DNA from: Prevotella sp. UBA3288
GTDB taxonomy: Bacteria; Bacteroidota; Bacteroidia; Bacteroidales; Bacteroidaceae
Length of the DNA stretch: 11,959 nt
Assembly: GCA_002361655.1 (NCBI GenBank)
Contig: DETM01000047.1
Span: 1 to 11,959 of the forward strand
Direction of reading: 5' to 3'
The notes under the pieces were generated by a model. The model was not told where the DNA came from. It searched no databases and saw only the letters and a list, made by a program, of their open reading frames with translations. The translations under genes were made by a program, and so were the position numbers. Positions 6,167 through 11,959 of the stretch are shown here, one piece after another (position 1 is the first letter of the stretch; the number at the start of each line of letters is the position of its first letter).

Positions 6167-9100
6167 TTAATTGATCTTATAGTCGATGGATGGATGTTGC
6201 TCTATGAAATCGATTAAGGAATGGCGCACGTCGACCAATTTCTCCTTGGCCCTCATCAACACATGATGCTTGCCTGCAGAATCGCGCAACTGGAAGAATA
6301 GTTTGGTCTTGCCCGGACTTTCGTCTATCAATTCGCCCAATTCTGCCACAATCTGGTCATCGAGCAAGTCAGTATTCAGCGATATAGTGATACGGTCGAT
6401 AGCCTTGTCTTTCACCGTCTGCAGATATTCCACATTACTCACATTGAAACTCAACCGATCGCTATTCTGAAAACGGGCCCTGACCTGACCGGAGACATAG
6501 ACCGATGCCCCCTCGGTGAACATGCCATTCAGCCGTCCCCAGTCCTCGCCAAACATGCCCAGTTCGCCGGAACCTTCATAATCTTCAATCGTCACAAAGC
6601 CGTAAGGCTGTCCTCGCTTGTCGAATCGGGTCCGGATAGCCGTCACGATACCTGCCAAGACGACAGTTTCCCGATCCTTCAGGGCACTCAAGTCTGCCAG
6701 GTCGGCACATTTAGTATTACAGAGATTGTCGAGCACAATACGGAACTCGTCGAGAGGATGGGCCGAGAGATAGATACCTACCAGGTCGCGCTCTTTGTTG
6801 AGCCGCTCGATGTCACTCCATCGGATGTCAGTCTTGGGGACAGGTGGCGTGGCTATTTCTACATCATCGAAGCCTCCGAAGAGCGACGTTGTGGCCTGTT
6901 GCTTTGCCGTCTGGTAGTTCTGTCCATAACGCACCAACGTATCGAGAAAGACTTCGCCCTTGCTGTTTTCTGCGAAGAAAGCCTCCCGTCGGATGCCAAA
7001 AGAGTCGAACCCGCCGCTGAGTGCCAACGACTCGAAAGCCTTGCGGTTGACATTGGCAAAGGGGATACGTTGTGCGAAATCGAAGATGCTCTTATAGGGG
7101 CCGTTCTTAGTACGCTCGTCGATGATAGCCTGAGCAGCAGCATCACCAAGCCCTTTGATAGCTGCCAACCCGAAGCGAATCTCGCCTTTCTGGTTCACGC
7201 CAAACTTCTGATACGACTCGTTGACATCGGGTCCCAGCGTAGCGATGCCCATTTGCTTGCACTCGTCCATCAACTTGGTGATTTCCGTGATCTGGTCACG
7301 ACGGCGGCTCATGATAGCCGCCATGAACTCGGCGGGGTAGTTGGCCTTGAGAAAGGCTGTCTGATATGCCACCCACGAATAGCAGGCAGCATGCGACTTA
7401 TTGAATGCATAACTGGCAAACTTCTCCCAGTCGGCCCAGATCTTCTCCAACACCGCCGGGTCATGGCCGTTCTTCTTGCCACCCTCAATAAACTTCGGTT
7501 TCATAGCGTCGACGATATCCTTTTTCTTCTTACCCATCGCCTTTCGCAGGGCATCGCTCTCACCGCGGGTAAAGTCGGCCAACTGACGTGACAACAACAT
7601 CACCTGCTCTTGATAGACGGTGATGCCGTAAGTGTCTTTCAGATATTTCTCCATGCAGGGGATGTCGTACTTAATCTCCTCACGTCCGTTCTTTCGAGCA
7701 ATAAACGAGGGTATGTAGTCCATAGGTCCCGGTCGGTAGAGGGCGTTCATAGCGATGAGGTCCTCAAAGACCGTGGGGTGCAGTTCACGCAAGTATTTCT
7801 GCATACCGCTCGACTCAAACTGGAAAGTGCCTATGGTGCGTCCCTGCTGATATAGTTCGTAGGTCTTCGGGTCGTCAATAGGGATATGGTCAAGATCGAC
7901 ATCGATACCTCGTGTTAACTTGATGTTGGCACAGGCCTCCTTCAACTCCGAGAGAGTCTTCAGACCCAAGAAATCCATCTTGATCAGTCCCGTCGACTCA
8001 ATAACGTGACCATCGTACTGCGTACAGTTGGTCTTAGTGTCCTTGAAGTCAGGATCGTCGGCCGTCGACACCGGCACCCAATTGCTGATAGGGTCGCGGC
8101 AGATAATAAATCCACAAGCATGGATACCGGTTCCGCGCACCGTTCCCTCCAACATCTTGGCATATTTGATGGTGTTGCGCAGAGCGGGGTCGTTGGAAGC
8201 CTCAGCCTCCTGCAGTTCACGGGTACACTTAATAGCGTTGGGCAGATTCATCTTCAGGTCGTCGCCCGTCTGTGGGTCTTTCAACCGGTCGGGGATTGCT
8301 TTACAGAGTGCATTCGACACAGGGATTGGCACTTTCTCGACACGGGCCACATCCTTGATAGAGTTTTTCGTGGCCATCGACGCATAGGTGATGATGTGGG
8401 CGCAGTTCTCATGACCATATTTATCCATCACCCATTTCAGCACCTTGCCTCGCCCGTCGTCGTCGAAGTCAGTATCAATATCGGGCAACGAGATACGGTC
8501 GGGATTAAGGAAACGCTCGAACAGCAGGTCGTACTTCAGCGGGTCAATCTTGGTGATGCCTAGACAATAGGCCACCACCGAGCCGGCAGCGGAGCCACGG
8601 CCTGGACCAACCCAGACATCCAGTTCATCGCGTGCCGAATTGATAAAGTCCTGCACGATGAGGAAGTAGCCCGGGAAGCCCATGGTCTTCATGATATGCA
8701 GTTCGAAGCGGACACGTTCGTCGACCTCCTGGGGGATGGGGTCGCCATAGCGTTCACGGGCACCTTTGTAAGCCAGTTCTGCCAGATAGTCAGCCTCAAA
8801 CTTGATGCGGTATATCTTGTCGTAGCCGCCCAGTTTCGTTATTTTCTTTTCGGCTTCCTCTGCTGGGAGCGGATTTTCGCCGTTCTCATCGGAAGTAAAC
8901 TCCTTGTAGAGGTCGTCTTCGGTAAACTTCTCGCGCCACGCTTCTTCCGTGCCGAACGACTCCGGAATGGGAAAGAAAGGCATAATAGGATCGTGGTCGA
9001 GACTATAGATTTCCACCTTGTCAAGTATCTCAAGCGTATTCGACAGGGCCTCGGGCACATCGCTGAAGATCTGGTTCATCTCGGCCCGCGTCTTAAACCA

Positions 9101-9892
9101 CTCCTGCTTCGAATAGAGCATACGAGAGGGGTCATCCAGGTCTTTGCCTGTCGACAGGCAGAGCAGGTGGTCGTGGGCTTCAGCATTCTCTTTGTCCACG
9201 AAATGAACATCATTGGTACAGACCAGTTTGATACCATACTCATGAGCCAGTTCGATGAGCACCTTATTGGCCTGCTGTTGCAAGGGGAAAGTTTCACGGT
9301 TGGCTCGGATGGTGGGGTCGGTCACCTCGTGGCGCTGCAACTCCAGATAGTAGTCGTCGCCAAACACGCGGTGATACCACTCCACGGCCTCACGGGCTCC
9401 GGCCATGTCGCCATTGAGTATCTTCTTGGGCACCTCGCCGGCAATACAAGCCGAACAGACAATCAAGCCCTCGTGGTATTTCTCTAGATCTTCGCGGTCA
9501 GTACGAGGACGCATATAGTAGCCGTCAACCCATGAGTTAGAGACCAATTTGATCAGGTTCTTGTAGCCCTTATAATTCTTGGCCAGCACGATGAGATGGT
9601 AGCCGCTCTGATCCTCTTTGCCGCGATGGAGCGACTTCGAGCCATGACGCGACACATACATCTCACAGCCGAAGATCGGTTTGAACGGTTCGAGGCCCTC
9701 TTTCTTGCGTTTTTTGTTCACCCCCATGACGATATCGTGAAATTCTTTGATACCGAACATATCGCCGTGGTCGGTAATGGCCAGCCCCCTCATCCCATCG
9801 CCGATAGCCTTGTCTACAAGGTTCTTGATCTTCGACTGGCCGTCTAAGATAGAATAATAGGTATGTACGTGTAAATGTATGAAATCTTCCAT
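6167..9892 (-). CDS. dnaE: DNA polymerase III subunit alpha
   Basis: A 1241-residue replicative polymerase catalytic subunit. The N-terminal PHP domain opens with FIHLHVHTYYSILDG (His8, His10) and ITDHGDMFG. The palm domain has GPGRGSAAGSVVAYCLGI and PDIDTDFDDDGRGKV, with Asp471 and Asp473 matching the E. coli catalytic pair Asp401/Asp403. The fingers region includes YRPGPMDYIPSFIARK and ADFTRGESDALRKAMGKKK. A helix-hairpin-helix region and an OB-fold (VVLAGIVTAIRTRFDKRGQPYGFVTIED) follow. Length is near that of other Bacteroidetes DnaE proteins and above E. coli (1160). I chose the start at 9892 (MEDFIHLHVH) because it matches the family opening and lies just downstream of a consensus promoter; a frame from 9976 would contain that promoter. 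It leads dnaE-trxA-acidic protein and diverges from psd. Confidence 0.98.
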   Translation of the reverse strand: MEDFIHLHVHTYYSILDGQSKIKNLVDKAIGDGMRGLAITDHGDMFGIKEFHDIVMGVNKKRKKEGLEPFKPIFGCEMYVSRHGSKSLHRGKEDQSGYHLIVLAKNYKGYKNLIKLVSNSWVDGYYMRPRTDREDLEKYHEGLIVCSACIAGEVPKKILNGDMAGAREAVEWYHRVFGDDYYLELQRHEVTDPTIRANRETFPLQQQANKVLIELAHEYGIKLVCTNDVHFVDKENAEAHDHLLCLSTGKDLDDPSRMLYSKQEWFKTRAEMNQIFSDVPEALSNTLEILDKVEIYSLDHDPIMPFFPIPESFGTEEAWREKFTEDDLYKEFTSDENGENPLPAEEAEKKITKLGGYDKIYRIKFEADYLAELAYKGARERYGDPIPQEVDERVRFELHIMKTMGFPGYFLIVQDFINSARDELDVWVGPGRGSAAGSVVAYCLGITKIDPLKYDLLFERFLNPDRISLPDIDTDFDDDGRGKVLKWVMDKYGHENCAHIITYASMATKNSIKDVARVEKVPIPVSNALCKAIPDRLKDPQTGDDLKMNLPNAIKCTRELQEAEASNDPALRNTIKYAKMLEGTVRGTGIHACGFIICRDPISNWVPVSTADDPDFKDTKTNCTQYDGHVIESTGLIKMDFLGLKTLSELKEACANIKLTRGIDVDLDHIPIDDPKTYELYQQGRTIGTFQFESSGMQKYLRELHPTVFEDLIAMNALYRPGPMDYIPSFIARKNGREEIKYDIPCMEKYLKDTYGITVYQEQVMLLSRQLADFTRGESDALRKAMGKKKKDIVDAMKPKFIEGGKKNGHDPAVLEKIWADWEKFASYAFNKSHAACYSWVAYQTAFLKANYPAEFMAAIMSRRRDQITEITKLMDECKQMGIATLGPDVNESYQKFGVNQKGEIRFGLAAIKGLGDAAAQAIIDERTKNGPYKSIFDFAQRIPFANVNRKAFESLALSGGFDSFGIRREAFFAENSKGEVFLDTLVRYGQNYQTAKQQATTSLFGGFDDVEIATPPVPKTDIRWSDIERLNKERDLVGIYLSAHPLDEFRIVLDNLCNTKCADLADLSALKDRETVVLAGIVTAIRTRFDKRGQPYGFVTIEDYEGSGELGMFGEDWGRLNGMFTEGASVYVSGQVRARFQNSDRLSFNVSNVEYLQTVKDKAIDRITISLNTDLLDDQIVAELGELIDESPGKTKLFFQLRDSAGKHHVLMRAKEKLVDVRHSLIDFIEQHPSIDYKIN

Positions 9893-9913
9893 GTCCGTAG
9901 CAAATTTGGTGTT

Positions 9914-9945
9914 CAAAGTTACGGCGAAAAGTTGATATTGCCAAA
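9914..9945 (-). promoter_or_regulatory. dnaE promoter
   Basis: On the minus strand TTTG (9942-9945), 20 nt, then TAACTTTG (9914-9921) matches the Bacteroidetes consensus. The -7 box is 21 nt from the dnaE ATG, giving a short leader. Confidence 0.72.
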
Positions 9946-9961
9946 AGAATCTTGGAAAAAG

Positions 9962-9992
9962 TTTGTTAATTGACAAAAAAGCATTACCTTTG
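9962..9992 (+). promoter_or_regulatory. psd promoter
   Basis: TTTG (9962-9965), 19 nt, then TACCTTTG (9985-9992) matches the consensus exactly. It lies 24 nt before the psd ATG. Its -33 box faces that of the dnaE promoter with 16 nt between them. Confidence 0.75.
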
Positions 9993-10016
9993 CACCGGAA
10001 TTTCCAAGACTAACCC

Positions 10017-10706
10017 ATGGGAGAAAGAATAAAAAAACTGAAGAAAATCAGGATTCACCGCGAGGGTACTGACGAACTGCTCTACAGCCTTTTCATCATC
10101 ATAGCCATCGCCGTGCTTCTCTGGCGCTCCTTCATCACGCCGATACCCTTCATCATCTTTGTCGCCGTCTTCGGCACCGCATGGCTGATGATGCTCAATT
10201 TCTACCGTTGCCCTATCCGCTATTTCAATGGCGACACGGAGAAGACTGTTGTGGCTCCTGCCGATGGCAAGATAGTGGTCATCGAAGAAACCGAGGAGGC
10301 AGAATACTTTCACGACCGCCGTCAGATGATCAGCATCTTCATGAGTCCTCTCAACGTCCATGCCAACTGGTTTCCTGTTGACGGCAAGGTGAAGTTCGTG
10401 AAGCATTTCAGCGGCAACTATCACAAAGCGTGGCTGCCCAAGGCCAGCGAGGAGAACGAGCATGCCGACATCATGATCGAGACCCCTGACGGCCAGGACA
10501 TTCTGGTTCGCCAGATAGCCGGTGCGATGGCTCGTCGTATTGTTACCTACGCCAAGGACGAAGAAGACTGCTACATCGATGAGCACTTGGGGTTCATCAA
10601 ACTAGGCTCGCGAGTCGATGTCTATCTGCCGCTGGGCACGGAAGTCAAAGTAAAGATGAACCAACCGACCACAGGCGACCAGACAGTCATCGCAAAACTC
10701 CCATAG
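10017..10706 (+). CDS. psd: Phosphatidylserine decarboxylase (short, pyruvoyl-dependent)
   Basis: A 229-residue membrane-associated proenzyme that converts phosphatidylserine to phosphatidylethanolamine. Two hydrophobic segments (about 21-37 and 41-60) anchor the N-terminus. Family blocks are [13 protein letters not shown] (78-90, Asp83), [17 protein letters not shown] (109-125, His115), [12 protein letters not shown] (165-176) and [14 protein letters not shown] (192-205). In this short class the Gly197-Ser198 bond in LGSRVD should be cut autocatalytically. That leaves a beta chain of 197 residues and a small alpha chain of 32 residues with a pyruvoyl group from Ser198. Length fits the short Bacteroidetes form rather than the E. 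coli type (about 320). pssA, the enzyme for the preceding step, follows 53 nt later. The first gene of its operon, it has its own consensus promoter; no Shine-Dalgarno sequence is evident. Confidence 0.95.
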   Translation: MGERIKKLKKIRIHREGTDELLYSLFIIIAIAVLLWRSFITPIPFIIFVAVFGTAWLMMLNFYRCPIRYFNGDTEKTVVAPADGKIVVIEETEEAEYFHDRRQMISIFMSPLNVHANWFPVDGKVKFVKHFSGNYHKAWLPKASEENEHADIMIETPDGQDILVRQIAGAMARRIVTYAKDEEDCYIDEHLGFIKLGSRVDVYLPLGTEVKVKMNQPTTGDQTVIAKLP

Positions 10707-10759
10707 CAGCCCATTTGCCCCATCAGCCTCATTAGCCTCCAAAAATCCCCATAATCCCT
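10707..10759. repeat. Degenerate ~9-nt C-rich tandem spacer between psd and pssA
   Basis: Read from the psd stop, the spacer splits into near-9-nt units: cagcccatt, tgccccatc, agcctcatt, agcctccaa, aaatcccca, taatcccta. The rough consensus is AGCCCCATT. It fills the whole space from the psd stop to the pssA ATG and offers no Shine-Dalgarno site. I recall similar elements between genes in Prevotella genomes, but this was not checked. Confidence 0.5.
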
Positions 10760-11467
10760 ATGATTAAGAAACACATCCCTAACACCATCACCTGCCTGAA
10801 TCTCATTTCGGGGTGCATTGCCACCTACTGGGCGTTTCAGGGTGCCTATCAGTTGGCACTACTATTCATTGTGACAGGTGCCATATTCGACTTCTTCGAC
10901 GGCATGGTGGCTCGTCTGCTCCATGTCTCTTCCCCCATTGGCAAGGAACTTGACTCGCTGGCCGACGACATCACTTTCGGCTTTGCCCCATCGGCGATGG
11001 TGTTCAGTTTTCTTTCTTCATTCCATATCCACCTGACGTTCGTACCCTTCCTGTCTTTCATCATGGCCGCCTTCTCGGCCCTGCGGCTGGCTAAGTTCAA
11101 TCTCGACGAACGACAGGCCCTTGAGTTCATCGGACTGCCGACACCTGCCAATGCCCTGTTTTGGGGAGCGCTCATAGTGAGCCTTGACGGAAGCATCTGG
11201 CTCGAGTCTGAACAATTCTCACAATACGGATTCTATGTCATCCTGGCGCTCTTAGCCGTCAGTTGCTACCTATTGGTATCAGAGATTCCCATGTTCGCCC
11301 TGAAATTCAAGCACTGGGGCTGGAAGGGCAACGAAGTAAAATACATTTTCCTCATCATCTGCATCCCCATGCTGCTATTGCTGGGCATTGGCGGCCTTGC
11401 CGGCATCATCTCATGGTATATCTTCCTCTCGCTGTTCACCCAGAGGAATGCCACTCAACAACAGTAA
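10760..11467 (+). CDS. pssA: CDP-diacylglycerol--serine O-phosphatidyltransferase
   Basis: A 235-residue inner membrane enzyme that joins CDP-diacylglycerol and L-serine to phosphatidylserine, releasing CMP. The complete CDP-alcohol phosphatidyltransferase signature is present: Asp47-Gly48-x2-Ala51-Arg52-x8-Gly61-x3-Asp65-x3-Asp69. A preceding Asp44 lies in IFDFFDG. The opening IPNTITCLNLISGC is typical of PssA, and the neighbour psd makes serine the clear choice of alcohol. About six hydrophobic helices are visible, the last two at roughly 152-170 and 195-230. Length is normal for the short PssA type. It is co-directional with psd and the DUF4834-like gene (12 nt downstream), so the three probably form one operon for phosphatidylethanolamine synthesis. 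Confidence 0.96.
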   Translation: MIKKHIPNTITCLNLISGCIATYWAFQGAYQLALLFIVTGAIFDFFDGMVARLLHVSSPIGKELDSLADDITFGFAPSAMVFSFLSSFHIHLTFVPFLSFIMAAFSALRLAKFNLDERQALEFIGLPTPANALFWGALIVSLDGSIWLESEQFSQYGFYVILALLAVSCYLLVSEIPMFALKFKHWGWKGNEVKYIFLIICIPMLLLLGIGGLAGIISWYIFLSLFTQRNATQQQ

Positions 11468-11479
11468 TCGTCACTCACT

Positions 11480-11857
11480 ATGGAGAAGTGGATTATCATC
11501 ATATTTATCGTCCTATTGGTATTAGTAACCGTGCTCTTGTTGGCCGCCTTCATTCTGCTGCGCAAGGGCTTCCGCTTCATCAAGCGGCTTTTCTCCGGCG
11601 AGATGACCGACGAGGAGTTTGAACGCTTGTCTAAGAAGAACTATCGCGGGGCCAATGGACCGGCCTTCGACAAAGACTATTTCAAAGGCACCCGGAAACA
11701 GCAGCAGTCACGACAGCAGCAGACAGGCCACCATCGGACGACCCAGACAGACGACGGTGTGACCATCATCGACCGGCGTGACCCGGACAAGGCCAACAAA
11801 AAAATATTCGCCCAAGACGAGGGCGAATATGTAGAGTTTAAAGAAATTGAGAACTGA
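11480..11857 (+). CDS. DUF4834-like membrane protein
   Basis: A 125-residue protein of unknown function. One hydrophobic helix (5-27) is followed by a basic patch (RKGFRFIKRLF, 28-38), which predicts an N-terminal anchor with the tail in the cytoplasm. The middle is low-complexity and polar (72-90, rich in Gln, Arg and His). The conserved-looking end KKIFAQDEGEYVEFKEIE (107-124) resembles the C-terminal motif I recall from Bacteroides DUF4834 proteins found after pssA. Placement 12 nt after pssA supports a membrane or lipid-related role, which is inference only. The final codons and the TGA stop lie in a short GAGAAT-type repeat (11846-11864). The gene converges on pyrH with 3 nt between stop codons. 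Confidence 0.8.
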   Translation: MEKWIIIIFIVLLVLVTVLLLAAFILLRKGFRFIKRLFSGEMTDEEFERLSKKNYRGANGPAFDKDYFKGTRKQQQSRQQQTGHHRTTQTDDGVTIIDRRDPDKANKKIFAQDEGEYVEFKEIEN

Positions 11858-11864
11858 GAATTAG
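11846..11864. repeat. GAGAAT-type short repeat at the convergent gene ends
   Basis: attgagaactgagaattag is a shorter relative of the element at 3114-3146, sharing attgagaa and gagaattag. It contains the TGA stop of the DUF4834-like gene (11855-11857) and, on the minus strand, the TAA stop of pyrH (11861-11863). Confidence 0.6.
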
Positions 11865-11959
11865 TTGTGCACCAGCGTGCCGATGTCCTCACCCTCCATC
11901 ACCTTCTTCAGATTACCTACGACATCCATGTTGAACACATAGATGGGCAGGTTGTTGTC
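11861..11959 (-). CDS. pyrH: UMP kinase, C-terminal fragment (cut by window edge)
   Basis: Only the last 32 codons and the TAA stop are inside the window. They read [20 protein letters not shown] followed by EDIGTLVHN, which matches the C-terminus of Bacteroidetes PyrH as I recall it. The IGTL ending with a short polar tail is typical of the bacterial hexameric UMP kinase. The enzyme phosphorylates UMP to UDP in pyrimidine nucleotide synthesis in the cytosol. The gene is on the strand opposite the phospholipid operon and convergent with it. The assignment rests on a short stretch, but the motif is distinctive. Confidence 0.85.
   Translation of the reverse strand, partial: DNNLPIYVFNMDVVGNLKKVMEGEDIGTLVHN

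Noticed and set aside
6758..7591. 277-residue plus-strand open frame
   Set aside because: It lies wholly antisense to dnaE, whose protein is clearly conserved across this stretch. It is a shadow of GC-rich codons.
8696..9487. 263-residue plus-strand open frame
   Set aside because: Antisense to the dnaE PHP and neighbouring regions. No recognisable domain or start signal.
9893..9976. 28-residue N-terminal extension of DnaE
   Set aside because: It would contain the dnaE promoter boxes. MEDFIHLHVH at 9892 is the family start.
9984..10586. 200-residue minus-strand open frame
   Set aside because: Antisense to psd, whose pyruvoyl enzyme motifs are intact.
1..11959. CRISPR array, tRNA, insertion sequence, phage or defence system
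   Set aside because: No regular direct repeats with spacers, transposase or integrase motifs, or cloverleaf sequences were seen. Gene content is core metabolism and replication.

Overview
The window looks like a chromosomal segment of a Bacteroidales bacterium, most likely a Prevotella-type (Prevotellaceae) gut or oral species. The supports are promoters of the Bacteroidetes form (TTTG, 19-20 nt, TAnnTTTG), the near absence of Shine-Dalgarno sequences, a fused fucokinase/fucose-1-phosphate guanylyltransferase (Fkp), a FucP of the Bacteroides type, a GSCFA protein, a DUF4834-like protein and short AT-rich repeats at gene ends. Assignments come from reading the sequence and from memory of the families; no search was run.

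Left edge (1-330): no protein gene. A minus-strand promoter with perfect -7 and -33 boxes, preceded by A-tracts, drives a leftward leader that carries a boxA-like GTTCTTTGA and hairpins. I read this as the start of an rRNA operon whose 16S gene lies outside the window.

Fucose block (331-5307): fkp and a downstream GSCFA gene form a minus-strand pair 3 nt apart, and fucP diverges from fkp. FucP should import L-fucose and Fkp should convert it to GDP-fucose for surface glycans. The shared 108-nt intergenic region holds two -7 boxes with a dyad centred between them, a candidate operator.

Replication/redox block (5450-9892, minus strand): dnaE, then trxA, then a small very acidic protein 2 nt after trxA. 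A 47-nt hairpin sits in the gap between the end of fucP and the end of the acidic-protein gene.

Phospholipid block (10017-11857, plus strand): psd, pssA and a DUF4834-like membrane protein, with psd transcribed divergently from dnaE by a second consensus promoter. PssA makes phosphatidylserine and Psd decarboxylates it to phosphatidylethanolamine. The window closes with the last 32 codons of pyrH (UMP kinase) on the minus strand, convergent with the DUF4834-like gene.

Most of the window is ordinary core genome, and I see no defence island, phage, insertion sequence, CRISPR array or undescribed multigene system. The more unusual signals are small: three kinds of short repeat at gene boundaries (one of them also inside fkp, read as extra amino acids), a FucP without the aspartate that E. 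coli FucP has at position 46, and a compact GSCFA protein.
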